64,000 bases of DNA from Thamnaconus septentrionalis (lineage: Eukaryota; Chordata; Actinopteri; Tetraodontiformes; Monacanthidae): NCBI GenBank assembly GCA_009823395.1, contig CM020515.1:10159989-10223988 (forward strand), written 5' to 3'. Shown here in pieces: positions 38,564-55,233 of this stretch. Position 1 is the stretch's first letter; each line of letters begins with the position of its first letter. The notes beneath the pieces were generated by a model. The model was given only the letters and a program-made list of their open reading frames with translations, did no database searches and was not told where the DNA came from. The position numbers and the translations under genes were made by a program.

Positions 38564-39103
38564 CTATTCCGTATTGCTTGAATTTCTTTCTCAATTGTAC
38601 CTCAGTTGTGTTTCTTTCTTTTTTCACATTCATAAAGGACACGTAACTTTATTCTGAAAATTGCTTTGAAAAAAAAGGATATAGTGACCACCGTAGTGTA
38701 CTTTACATGCACAGAATCCTTAAATTGCCTGCAGGAGCTTCACGAGTCACACAGGTCACAAGGTCACTGGTCAAACTAACTCGGCACACGTTAAAAAAAA
38801 CAAAAACAAAACAAAACAAGCGACACCTACATCGTCCCAGTGGTCGAATTCGTAGCGTTTCTTCCTCAAGCCTGGCTCCAACTCCCGAAGAAGAGCCTGC
38901 TCCTCCTCCTCGCTAATAAAGGCCGTCCTCACCTCCACCTGAGAGCCGAGTCTCTCCACAAGTTCCCGCCTCGACCCGACGACCAGCTCCGCATCTCGAA
39001 CAGGTATCGGGCCGCTGCTAGCACCTGAGCTCAGACACCGCCGCTGAGCGACACACACAACTAGCCGCTGGAGTTGTTTAGCTGCCGTCAGCCAAAGTTC
39101 CAT
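36652..39103 (-). CDS. alkbh7: Alpha-ketoglutarate-dependent dioxygenase alkB homologue 7, mitochondrial
   Basis: A mitochondrial Fe(II)/2-oxoglutarate dioxygenase of the AlkB family; the human protein acts in programmed necrosis and mitochondrial metabolism. Four exons on the minus strand: 38831-39103, 37682-37855, 37463-37587 and 36652-36772. They total 693 bp, or 230 residues (human about 221). The start [16 protein letters not shown] is basic and amphipathic, as in a mitochondrial presequence. Motifs: [47 protein letters not shown] (HxD iron ligands), [28 protein letters not shown] (second iron-ligand His) and [10 protein letters not shown] (2-oxoglutarate Arg). All borders are GT-AG and frame is kept throughout. 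The exon 3 donor (AG|GTCCAG) is weak. The protein ends NLPA and stop. All catalytic residues are intact. Confidence 0.95.
38218..38415. repeat. Unnamed dispersed repeat, copy 3 (partial)
   Basis: Contains GGGTCCAGTGTGTACAATTT and CCCTAAATACGAAATGCGCT, two words found in the other copies but with different spacing. It lies in the first intron of alkbh7. Confidence 0.45.
38511..38563 (+). repeat. (ATT)n microsatellite
   Basis: About 17 ATT units in the first intron of alkbh7. Confidence 0.95.
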
Positions 39104-39330
39104 CCTTCTGGAGAAAACAGTCCGACTGTCTGTTCAATACGCTCTTGGTTGTTGTGCAGCTACCGGTTGTTTTTAGACGTCCGTCAGTCACTCAAGTACG
39201 GCGCCATGTTTTCGGCGCGGTGCATCTTGGGAGGTGTAGTCAACCAAGCAAAACTACGTTGCGGCATCGCTGCCAAGAGTACCGAAATGCAGACACATGG
39301 GCGCCGCCATTACTCCAACCCCCTGACTCA
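39104..39330 (-). promoter_or_regulatory. alkbh7: alkbh7 promoter region with ZNF143-type site
   Basis: A GC-rich TATA-less flank. On the minus strand ACTACACCTCCCAAGATGC at 39240-39222 matches the ZNF143/THAP11 SBS motif (ACTACAnnTCCCAnnATGC), common close to housekeeping gene starts. CGCCATGTTTT (39211-39221) and GCCGCCATT (39303-39311) resemble YY1 sites. The SBS lies about 120 bp upstream of the start codon. Confidence 0.7.
39222..39240 (-). promoter_or_regulatory. ZNF143/THAP11 (SBS) binding motif
   Basis: A 19-bp match to the SBS consensus, in a CpG-rich context directly upstream of alkbh7. Only the degenerate positions differ. Confidence 0.7.
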
Positions 39331-39702
39331 ACACCGGAACTCAACGCCGGAAGTTAGTTGATCGTTTTTTTAAAATGTATTTTTTAATAATTGCGCAAAA
39401 CAGTACAAACAACAACAAACAAAAGAAACCCAATAGCAACAAAAACTATCGCCGGACATGGGCTCCGCTATAACTTCTATACTGTAACTCAAAGAATGAA
39501 GAATATCCGAAATAAATATACATCTGTAAAAAGGAAACAGTTAAATAAACCTACCGAAGATATGTGTTTCAAAGTGCTTTATAAAGGATATTTAACATCA
39601 CAAAACGACAGTTCCAAAGGCTTAAAAAATATGCACAACAAAACAATTTTAACAAATAAAAATAAATTCAACTCAATGATTGGCTCACCGATCACAGTTT
39701 GA

Positions 39703-39759
39703 TTCATTCTCTTTGGGTTCTCCAGCTTCCTCCCACAGTCCAAAAACATGCATGTTAGG
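39703..39759 (+). repeat. Fragment of the tRNA-derived SINE (core)
   Basis: Contains GGGTTCTCCAGCTTCCTCCC and CCAAAAACATGCATGTTAGG, matching the middle of the full-length SINE at 35661-36043. Both ends are missing. Confidence 0.7.
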
Positions 39760-39902
39760 CTGCACGGGCACCAGCTTTAGCTGGTGTAGTTCATGCGACC
39801 ACTGTGACAACTTCAGAAGAAAAAAAACCCAATGTTTTTCTGTGGGAGGTCTTTTCAAATTAGACAGTTTGCAAACTGAAACACAACATTTGTCGTCTGC
39901 AG

Positions 39903-40054
39903 GCTCTGTTGCTTTGAGGACAGCAGGATACCCCAGTCCTGGTCCTCCGAAGTTCATGGCCCTGGAAGTTATCAAGTTAGCCCTCAGACTGTGCGAGGTG
40001 GACAAACTTGTGGATGAACACACTCAGACCGACATCTTACCCAGGACTCGATGA
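39903..40054 (+). CDS. Possible unassigned terminal coding exon
   Basis: An open frame following a good acceptor (TCGTCTGCAG) encodes about 49 residues. It includes GYPSPGPPKFMALEVIKLAL and LCEVDKLVDEHTQTD and ends RTR and stop. The even composition and a plausible amphipathic helix look more protein-like than the surrounding low-complexity frames. I recognise no family and see no partner exon upstream, so it may be chance. Confidence 0.22.
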
Positions 40055-43000
40055 GTATAATGACTTCTCCCTATTTTCATAATGGTTTTCATAGATGACT
40101 CCTCGAAACGTTCTTGTGCACATAGACACTTGCACACCTTGCACACTCTTATTATTTTTAAGTGTTTGTTTAGTTCCTTGAAAAAACAAAACAAGACAAA
40201 CAACCAACCAAAGGTTGAGAGCTCTATTCTTTCTAAACGTTGAAAATTATACAGAATCAATTTGACGTTCACCATTAACGGAAACACACAAACTCTTTTC
40301 TCATATGTGCGAGGACACTGCATGAAAGGTGAGAGAGGACATTCCATGCAAAATTTGAGGGGTTGAAAAAGAAATGGAGCATGAGAAAAAGAGAGTTCTC
40401 AGCAGTGACTCCACCCTCACTGGAGAGTCCACCAGAAGAAGAAAAAAAAAGGAATAAGAAAGTGACCTATATACTGTTCAGGACAGGTTTACACCATCTG
40501 CCTCGTATTCCTGCATTTGTCTGGTGTCCAGGTAGAGTCTTTGCTGGAGAACCACACCGGTACATTTAACACCGTTGTGCCTATTGAATTAAAAAGCTTG
40601 TTGTATTTATGTATTTATTTATTTATTTTAAAAAAAATCACAGTAAAGGTAACGGTGAGCGACGCAGGAGATTGACAAACAGATGGCGGTGGGGAGATGT
40701 AGCTTATGTAGGAGCAGCTGCGATGCCCTACTTATGAGTAGGTTAATAATTCTAGATGTTTAAAAATGCATCGTGCTTATTTCAGCAGACTGGAAACTTC
40801 TTAAGTGGGTATAATTTCCTGTATGGCACTTTGGTCTACCCAGGATACTCATTGCGCAGACGCTTGTATGCATGCAAGACGCACAAGCACGCACCACTTC
40901 AGTTTGCCTTTTGATACATGCGAGTGCACACATGCAACACTTGCACACGCTGAGCGCACGCACACTCACAGCATGCACACCAGGATTGTTCGTGCCTGGT
41001 CTAAGAGCCCGGCTGTTGGTCTCGGTCAGTGAGCATCCACAATGCCACCGACTCAGCCCCCAGCCCACCCCACCAACCCCCCCTTCCCCTTCCCCATCCC
41101 CTTCCAGCGCTCCGCTGACGTGATGCCCATTTCAGTGTTGGATGCCATGCTGCTGCGCCCCCAGCAGTACGTTCATCCAGCCATGATGAGTGTTTTGGGT
41201 TCACATTCCACTTCCCAGTTGGTGCGCTCATTTAAGCCTTCTGCGACTCGCTGCGTTATCGCCGGTCAGCCTGTCCTGGAGGCATCATTATGCCTTCTGT
41301 TGAATCGCGCAGTTAAACTGAAAATAAGCAGAAAAATACTTGGCCGTGGACAGCTTGCGTGAGGTGCATGCGTGGAAATGATCCGCTGTTTCTGCATGGT
41401 AAGCAGCGAGGAGCTGCAACGCCACCGTGTCTTTTTTTTTTTTTTTTTTGTATGCATTAAGGATCCCTGGAAAATATGTGGACGGCAGTGGCACTTTAAA
41501 TTTCAATTTGTGCACGTCGGCTATTTTTGTTTTTGTTTTTGTCTAATCATGTGTTTTATTTGTGAGGAAGGTGGGAATGGAGGGGTTAGGGATAAATGAA
41601 AGAAAGCACTGAGGGAGTGCACTTAGACTCTGGTATGTAACTTTAAAGGAATAATGATAAGTGCGGCTGTGTGAGGCACTTGACAGTAACAAGTGTATTA
41701 GTCAGAAGAAATTTCGTTGGGTCTGTCCCTTTAAAGGTCTCCTCTCAGCTCCAGATCTTTATGTTCATATGAAAATCTAGTGGAGCAGTGTCCAAAAATC
41801 TTCCAAAAAAATTGCAGTGTATTTAGTTTTACTTTTACAATCTCCTGCAAAAATGCACATCTGTGAAAAATGTTTTCTTGGACCTTCTATAGGTGGTTAG
41901 ACATTAGAATAATCTCCCAAAGGGTTGACCTCTAGAACTTTGTGTTTTAGCACACAGTCTCTCCGCAAAGTGGAGCAAACAAAAAAGTTAAGTACAGCGT
42001 TTCTTCCGTGGGGAGTTTACAGAGAGATTAAATTAAAAAAGGGAATTTTGCATACAGTGATTTTCCACCACCCTTTTTCAAGGCATAATAAAAAAATAAA
42101 ATAAAATGGCATAATAATCACTTTAAAGTGTTGCCATTCACAGTAAAACCTGGGGGTGGGAACAGAAAAATGCAAAATCTCTTGTGTGCATTCAGCTGCC
42201 TCTGTCCGTGGTCCTGATTTGACTCGGCGGCCAGCTCCTCGCTGCTCGCACGTTCTGTGGGACCATATGTCGCTCTGGTCCCCTTGAGCTCGCACCAGCT
42301 TTGGGTGCATCCGTCGGCCCCGTTCGATAGATAAAGCCAAGAGAGTGGCGGAATGCAGCATCTGACCCAGTTTCTCACGACTGGACGCTCGAATCTCCAC
42401 ATTACCTGACGCCCCATGACTGTTTGTGCAAGCCACGTCTTGTTGTGCCTCTTTTTTTTTTTTCTGGACAGGTTGTTAATTATACCAAGCGCTGATCTTT
42501 GGCAGTCACCCATAACGTGTTGCGTTGTGTGTGATGGTTGCAATGGGGTTTACCGTTTTAAGTCTGCGCCGGTTCTGTGGAGAACCGGGTTCAGCAGGGG
42601 CGGAGTGCTCTACATGCATCCAGCCATTGAATAATTCAGCCTTATGAATCATTGAGTCGCGACACTCCTTTTTAGGCCCTTGCCTCAGAGCACCAGCCTC
42701 ACAGCCACCCTCTGTTTTCAACATCTGAAAGGGAGAGGGGGGGGCAAAAAAAAACAAACAAGGGAACAATCCAGACACTTTGAACTCCAGAGGTGGGACA
42801 AATGGTTTTTAAGCGTGGTAGAATCTGCAGTGGAAACCTCTCTTCCGTCTAATTATTTATTCAAATTCACCAAAAAACTACTTTTAGCCCACTTTTCCCA
42901 ATAGAGCCGAAGCAACACGGAGCCCAGTTGTTTCTGTGCTTCTCTTTGATCAGGCCGTTCACTTCATCCATCCGATCACGGCATCGACCGCAATAGACGT

Positions 43001-43663
43001 AGTATTCATTGCAATTATTTCATCAACACCTGCACAAAATTGTAAAAACCATAAAGATTTTTTTTTTTTAAAGTATAAACTATCATGTCATATTCAGCCC
43101 TCAGCGCTCTGCAGCCACACAGCTTATCTTCTGTCTGTATTTGTTCATCTGAGGTAGCAATGTCTTATGCATGGGTGGCCTTGGAGCTGTTGCTCTTCCC
43201 TGCTCCTTGTGCTGCTGCCTGTGCGGGGAAAAAAACAGGTCTGAACAGAAGGGCCGCTACTTCCTCTCAGGCTCTGCCACTGAAGGCCAACAGATAATTT
43301 CACAGATCATCACACCTCAGTGTAAACACGGACATTTGAGAACATATGCATGGGCACGGATGTTTCCAAAAGTGTGTGTGGGGGGGAAATGTTGCCGTAA
43401 AGTATTGCATCATGTTTGCTCATTCATTCGTAGATTTGATCAAAACACGAAACAGGCACTCATTAAGATTGAAATGATTCTCTCCGTTTCTCCGCCTAAA
43501 ACGATTCACAAAACATCCTTTGTATCATTTTATTTTTAGTCGTTAAAGTCACAGGGGAAAATTATAGGTGTTGTGTCTTTCAAATACAGGAAGAATAACG
43601 TTCAGCGACGCTCCCTGTTAGTAGTCTTTAGTAGTGCTGATTTTTCTGTATATATTTATATTA

Positions 43664-43926
43664 GTGTTGTCAAAAATATTGATATATTGATTAAATATCG
43701 ATATTGAAAACTAAAAATTGATGACTTTTCTGTCGTATCGATAGATCGGTACCCACGTGCGCCGCTGCCAACACACACACAAGCACTCAGAGCGCTCCCT
43801 CCCCTCCCTCCCTGCGAGGCAGGAGCAGATGGAGATGGCGTTGCGACGATTCGAAAATCGTATCGAAAAACAACATTGTTCAACATATTATATCGAAGTC
43901 TGAAACCCAGTATCGTGACAACAGTA
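43664..43926. repeat. Probable short TIR repeat with TATCGATA motifs
   Basis: The left edge TGTTGTCAAAAATATTGATA and the right edge, read inverted as TGTTGTCACGATACTGGG, share an inverted TGTTGTCA terminus. The interior has repeated ATCGATA and TCGTATCGA motifs. It resembles a non-autonomous DNA transposon, but the superfamily is not assigned. Confidence 0.5.
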
Positions 43927-45145
43927 ATTTAACTGAGGGGTCATGTTTGAGGATATTTGGCCCAGTGCAGCGCAGGGTGAAAAAATAAATGGTAAAATAT
44001 ATGTAACCTAGCATAGCCCTGGTCAGCATTACTGCCTAAAATCATTTTTATCGAGGGGTCCTTCCATCCAAATGTCTGTCTGTCTTGTCTTGTCTTGGGT
44101 TCGTGGTGCCAAAAACGGACACAGAGCAAAACGATTTCTCCCTCGCTCACCCGGTGGCCTAGACCGGACATGCGTTTGTTTTGTTTGTTTGTTTTTTTAA
44201 GGTCGCTTACTCCTCGATTAGCTGCAAACGTGCAAAATTTCTACCCTGATTCAATCGCGCAGATGGGGAGGAATAACTCTACCGGGCACCCTTAAAAGTG
44301 CATGCCGACGATCCTCTGCTATTCGCAGAGAGGGAGGCGGCTATTTCAGGAGTCAATCAATTAGGCCACGTGAGAGAGTGATAGAATGTTGTCGCGTGAT
44401 GGTGTGTGGCCCCCTCGACGTCCCTCTCCTTCTCACCGGGGTTGGTTTACGGTAAACAAGACATCGTTCCTTCCTTTTGCCTGACTGTGTGACTCGTGGC
44501 TTTCAAACCGATCGTAGAACCACTCCCCATTCCCCCACCTTCATAACCCGAAAAAGATCGAGGGGAGGGAGGGGAGAGGGGAATCCAAGGCAACTGAAAA
44601 ATGAAGGCAATAGACCAGGGTGTTTTGAAAAAGAAACGGGTTTATTTTAAAAGATGTAAGAATCCCTCACCCCCACCTACATGTGGTGGAAGTTTAGATT
44701 CCCGCAGAATCATCGCAGGCTGCCGTGTCTAAAAAAATAATAAAAAAATGGTCACGACAGCTAAGAAAAAAAAGAGAGAGAAAGGGGGGAAATCCAGTGT
44801 TGCTAACTCGTCTCATAGTCCGTCAACGGCGCTCCTGCTCGCGTGTTTGCTCTTGCCTTTGACGTTGCGGGGGGGGATCTACCTGTGGTCTTTGGCGCAG
44901 AGCATATGGTCGCCCTTCTGAACAGGCACCAGCGTTTTGATGGAGCGATGAGAGGAGGAGGAGAGCACAGCGGAGGAAGAGGAGAGGAAGCAGAGGAGGA
45001 AGGGACACTCGACTCGGTTTCGGGGGACGGGGGGGTGCTCTCTTCGTCCATTAATTTCCAAATGTCTGCTGCTAAGAATAGCCTCCCTCCTCCACCTTCT
45101 TCTCTAACAAACAATCGCAGAGCCGCGCTCCGCGCGCAACCGCCG

Positions 45146-45215
45146 GTGTCACGCAGAGATCTGCGCGCCTGCCGAGATACGTGTATGTACCTCACGGGGG
45201 CGCGCGCACACCTCC
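45146..45215. repeat. GC-rich segment shared with 30925-30990
   Basis: The second copy of the GCAGAGATCTGCGCGCCTGC-containing segment, again inside a CpG-rich block. The two loci differ mainly in the stretch between CCTGC and ACCTC. Confidence 0.6.
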
Positions 45216-45589
45216 CGTGGCTTGAGCGGTGCTTTGACGGGCAATCTTCTATATCTCTATATCTTCTATTTGATAATCATTTACGTTTATGATCATCACC
45301 GTTCTCTTTATGTTGACGGTCTTGATGTTCAAATGTTCAAAGGTTCATCGATGGTCTATGTTTCAGTATTGCGGGTAGCATGCAAATTCAGGTTTGCAGC
45401 AGTTTGAAGTTTTCTGGGGGGGGGGGGGGGGGTGGCTTTTTAAGGCCTGTTTCTGTGTTACATGTAGTACTTTTGTTGTGTTATGTGTTTTTTATTTTTC
45501 TTATTTAATGTTTTTTTGTGCACCTACCTATTATTCTTTCTATCTTCCAAGTGGAGTAGACACTTACATTTCTGATTTTATTTGTTTTA

Positions 45590-46770
45590 ATGGCGCAGAG
45601 TAATTTACAACTTCTCCCAGGTAAAGACAATTTGAAAATTATGAGTTGGAATGTTAAGGGTTTGAATCAAGCAAACAAAAGGAAAAGGGTTCTCTCTCAT
45701 TCTGTTGTTCTTGTTGTTGATCCAACGGGATGTGTCCCCCCTGATCATCTGCAGAGGGTCATTGCCTTTTCTTCTTCATTTACCAGATGCTTGATTCTAC
45801 TTCAATGGAAGGCAGTTACTCCTCCATCACATCACCACTGGATCAAGGATGTTATGTTCAATATCAAACTGGAAAAAAATCAAATGCACTCTCAATGGCT
45901 TCTCTGACAGATTCCACAAAACCTGGGACCGTCTGATAACATATGTAAATAATCTCCCTGGCCTAGAATTGGAACATTAAGTGTTTACTCCCGCTCTGTT
46001 CAATTATTGATATTGGGTGCACTTGCTGAAGTGGTTTGTCTGCTTTTTGTTGATGTTTTATTTCTTTTCTTTTCTTTTTTTATTTTTGTGTGTGTGTATG
46101 TGCGCATTGTTTGTAACCCTTTTTTTTAAATTATTTTATTTTATTTTTGTTGCGTTGACCTTTGGCTTTGGTTTGTTATTGTTCTCTTTTACTTGGGGTG
46201 TTTGCTTGTTTCTTTCTGTCACGGTCTCCAAGGCAACACTCTGCCCCCATGATCTTCATAGCCAACACTCTGCCCCTATTATCTTGATAGCCAACAATCT
46301 TCGCCTTTGATCTGCACTGTCTATATTAACTAGTCTCCCACTTTTCCCAGTTGCCACATTATCTGTTTTGCATTGCACCAGTGATCCAGCGCCTGTCTCC
46401 TCGTTGTACTCCTTCGTTCCCGGTTGACCACAGCCCGTCTCCGATCCTGTCTCCGCCTCGTCCTCGGACCGATTCCCCGGTACCGGCCCTGCTCGGTTCT
46501 CGACTACGTCCCTCGTCTGGATCCTTCGTTCCCCGGTAGACAACAGCCTGTCTCCGACCCTGCCCCTGCTCGGCTCTGACTCCGTTCCTCGTCTGCCCCG
46601 TCTGGATCCTGTCGCTGTTATCGACCTCCGCCCGTCCCCGACACCTGACACTTTCTCTCTCTCTCTTTTCTCTATTACGCTGTTTGTAATATAGAAAGTG
46701 TGTTCTTTATATATGTATATGCAAAATCACAAATAAAGTGTTTAAAAAAAAATTAAAAAATAAAAAAAAT
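45590..46770 (+). mobile_element. Internally deleted LINE (L1/Tx1-like) remnant
   Basis: The frame begins MAQSNLQLLPGKDNLK then IMSWNVKGLNQANKRKRVLS, the start of an apurinic-endonuclease-type LINE ORF2. Within about 30 codons it jumps to residues typical of the ORF2 C-terminus (CLILLQWKAVTPPSHHHWIK, DVMFNIKLEK, then after a one-base shift FHKTWDRLITYVNN). The reverse transcriptase is therefore missing. A long 3' region follows, with AATAAA at 46732-46737 and an A-rich tail. It is not functional. Confidence 0.7.
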
Positions 46771-47826
46771 GCTGGAAAAGTCCGCCCAGGGTGCAAAACG
46801 AGCCAGGACGACTCTGCTCTCGGTTAACGGCTGTCCTGGCTTAAAACAAGGAGGAGCTTAATCACCTGTTGCAACGACAGGTCATAACTGCATGATGCAG
46901 TTCCCTCCTTAGTATCAGATAGCGCATGAAGTGCCCAATGTTGCTGATCTGCCAAGGAAATTTAAGGTATTTATTACACTTTTTGATTTGCGCTGTACAT
47001 TTCTGATGAATTTGACAACATATTGGCATACTTTAGTTTGAGTCTGAGTTAGATTCACAATATTATTTCAAGTTTTGATCTGACAAAATTATACTTTCTC
47101 TAGAAAGACTTGGCTTATGAAAAGAAGCCACTGAAATGGGTTGTTCACCAACTGGCTGGTTTTTCTTAAGATTATCTTCCTTTATTTGAGTGACTTAAGA
47201 TGCAATATTTATTGTACTGATCTGCCAGACGGTGCGAAGAAGAAGGCACTTGGGGTAACAGACTGCTTTATTTGCTTTATTTGTGACCCTGGTTACTGTC
47301 GACCGTAACCTCGCCAAACAAACCAATAATAAAACTTCGCTAACAATTTCTGGCTCTCCGTCTCGTCGACTAGGGTCACCACCTCCTAGAGTTTCAAATC
47401 CGGGACATATCGGGGGGGCGGAGGGTCTCTCAAGTCTGTCGACGCGGGGGCGTCCCCGAAATATACGGCACAAAGTGAAGTGCGTCCCGTATCAGTTCAT
47501 TACGGGACAGCTTTTTTAGTTGCCATATGGGACAATCGCGTATTTTACGGGAGGGTTGGCAACCCTATCTAGACCACAGACGGAAATCAAATGAGGTTTT
47601 GTCATTTTCCCTAAAAAACGGGACAAATTGTGTCCCGGGAGAGATTTTATTTTTCCCGGGACAGGTGGTGATAAAAGAGAACAATTCTGCGGAAAACAGG
47701 ACGGGTGGCAACCCTATCGTCGACTCGACTCCCACTCATTCCCCAGACTTCCTCATTTCATCACCTCAGTCCCGCCCCCCTTTTCTCTCTCAGCCATTCA
47801 AATGCCTAACCAAGGGCCAATTCCAA
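46771..47826. other. Intergenic, unidentified repeat-like DNA
   Basis: No gene seen. At about 47440-47720 several GGGACA and ACGGG-type words recur, including the pair GAGGGTTGGCAACCCTATC and GGGTGGCAACCCTATCG. This suggests an old repeat I cannot name. A partial TIR end (GGGCCAATTCCAA) at 47814-47826 abuts the element that follows. Confidence 0.4.
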
Positions 47827-48477
47827 GGGTGAATTCCAATTCCTATTTTAACCCTCAGAACGTCAAGTTGAGGGACAAGTTTAAGGGCTGTATCGCCCTC
47901 AATATTGAGATTCTCTGGCACCACCCTTGGGAGTAAGGGCTACCCAGAAGGCATTGCGTATTTTCGCCAAGACATCTTCGAAAAATGGCGATGAAAAAAG
48001 CGAGCTACAAATGGAAGTATTTTCTTAGTTAATAAAGAAATAAATATTCATTCATTCATTCATTCATTCATTCATTCATTCATTCATTCATCTTCTATGC
48101 CCGCTTATTCCAATTCAGGGTCACGGGGGTCTGCTGGAGCCTATCCCAGCTGTCTTAGGGCGAAGGCAGGGTACACCCTGGACAAGTCGCCAGTTCATCG
48201 CAGGGAGATATAAATATTACGAAACCATTTTGTTGTCTTAGTTTAAGACTTTTTTTTTTTTTATGGATTATTGACATCGTTGTTGCATAACATTTTTTTT
48301 TTTTCTTTACGATGTTTGTCAGCCGGACCAGCGGTCCCGGCTTCACGTTACTTGTATACCTCGTTGTGTAGCAATGGAGGACTTCTTTTTCCTCGTCATC
48401 TTTTTCAGCCTCCTTCTTCTTCTTCGTCGTCGTCGTCTTCTTGACAGACTGGACGTAGCTTTGGAATTGGAATTGGC
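47827..48477 (+). mobile_element. TIR element family A, copy 2 (left arm of fold-back composite)
   Basis: It starts GGGTGAATTCCAATTCC and matches copy 1 (33827-34688) closely, including the ATTC tandem run and SINE tail. It jumps from the GACGTAGCTTTGG position straight to the GGAATTGGAATTGGCC end, so the inner 3' part is deleted. It abuts copy 3 tail to tail. Confidence 0.8.
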
Positions 48478-49117
48478 CCCAATTCCTCCCTTAACTCCTC
48501 AATCTCAACCCTCGCCCTTAACCCTCAATCTTTGGCCCTCAATCTTGGCCATAAAAAATAAGTGTTATATAAGGGCTATCTTGTGAAGCCGGGACCGCTG
48601 GTCCGGCTGACAAACATCGTAAAGAAAAAAAAATGTTATGCAACAACGATGTCAATAATCCATAAAAAAAAAAGTCTTAGACTAAGACAATAAAATGGTT
48701 TCGTAATATTTATATCTCCCTGCGATGAACTGGCGACTTGTCCAGGGTGTACCCTGCCTTCGCCCTAAGACAGCTGGGATAGGCTCCAGCAGACCCCCGT
48801 GACCCTGAATTGGAATAAGCGGGTATAGAAGATGAATGTATTTCTTTATTAACTAAGAAAATACTTCCATTTGTAGCTCGCTTTTTTCATCGCCATTTTT
48901 CGAAGATGTCTTGGCGAAAATACACAATGCCTTCTGGGTAGCCCTTACTCCCAAGGGTGGTGCCAGAGAATCTCAATATTGAGGGCGATACAGCCCTTAA
49001 ACTTGTCCCTCAACTTGACGTTCTGAGAATCGGGACAGCACTTGCACTTCGTGGGAGCGCGCATTTTTGAGATTGAGGGTTGAGATTGAGGGTTAAAATA
49101 TGAATTGGAATTCACCC
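48478..49117 (-). mobile_element. TIR element family A, copy 3 (right arm of fold-back composite)
   Basis: An inverted copy, reading from the GGCCAATTCC-type end back to GGGTGAATTCC at 49117. It lacks a different inner segment: AGGGCTATCTT is joined directly to GTGAAGCCGGG. The nested SINE tail is present inverted at about 48719-48837. With copy 2 it forms a long inverted repeat. Confidence 0.8.
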
Positions 49118-49277
49118 ACAGACCAACGCGGGAGCATTAAGTTCAGCAGTCCCAGTAGTGAGCTGAGAAAAGAGGGTGGCAAGGAAGATTGAACGATGTC
49201 TGTTCCATCTGACATGGCAAGAGTCTCACCTGCAAGGGTGCTTCACACCACGCATCTGATCCTCCTGGATTGCCAAC
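49118..49277. other. Short unique spacer
   Basis: Sits between the fold-back composite and the minus-strand SINE. Nothing is recognised in it. Confidence 0.5.
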
Positions 49278-49636
49278 ATTCATTCATTCATCTTCCATAC
49301 CCGCTTCTTCCCGAGCTCAGGGTCACGGGGGTCTGCTGGAGCCTATCCCAGCTGTCATAGAGCGAAGGCAGGGTGACACCCTGGACAAGTCGCCAGTTCA
49401 TCGCAGGGCCACATAGAGACAAACAACCATTCACACTCACATGCACACCTATGGACAATTTAGAGTGTTCAATTGACCTCACATGCATGTTTTTGGAGTG
49501 TGGGAGGAAGCCGGAGAACCCGGAGAGAACCCATGCAGGCACAGGGAGAACATGCAAACTCCACACAGAAAGGTCCCAGGCCCAGAATCAAACCCACAAC
49601 CTTCTTGCTGTGAGGCTAACCACTGCACCACCATGG
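49278..49636 (-). mobile_element. tRNA-derived SINE, minus-strand copy
   Basis: Same family as 35661-36043, inverted, beginning with the ATTC tail run. It extends back through the B-box and A-box region (CCACTGCACCACC) but lacks the first bases and has a small deletion between the boxes. It is more diverged than the full copy and so probably older. Confidence 0.85.

Positions 49637-55233
<5,597 letters not shown>

Larger units (their letters stand above)
39331..45389. other. Gene-poor intergenic stretch
   Basis: About 6 kb with no recognised gene. It contains a SINE fragment (39703-39759), a possible unassigned terminal exon (39903-40054), a CpG-rich block near 44850-45215, and a repeat with TATCGATA motifs at 43664-43926. 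Human PSPN lies between ALKBH7 and GTF2F1; I looked for a GDNF-family cysteine-knot exon here and did not find one. Confidence 0.5.

Noticed and set aside
42017..42543. Two overlapping minus-strand frames of about 140 residues
   Set aside because: Examined as a possible persephin or other exon. There is no cysteine-knot pattern, no clear splice sites and no family match.
48374..48586. Short plus-strand frame beginning MEDFFFLVIFF
   Set aside because: It lies across the junction of the two inverted TIR elements, so it is a chimeric read-through of repeat DNA.
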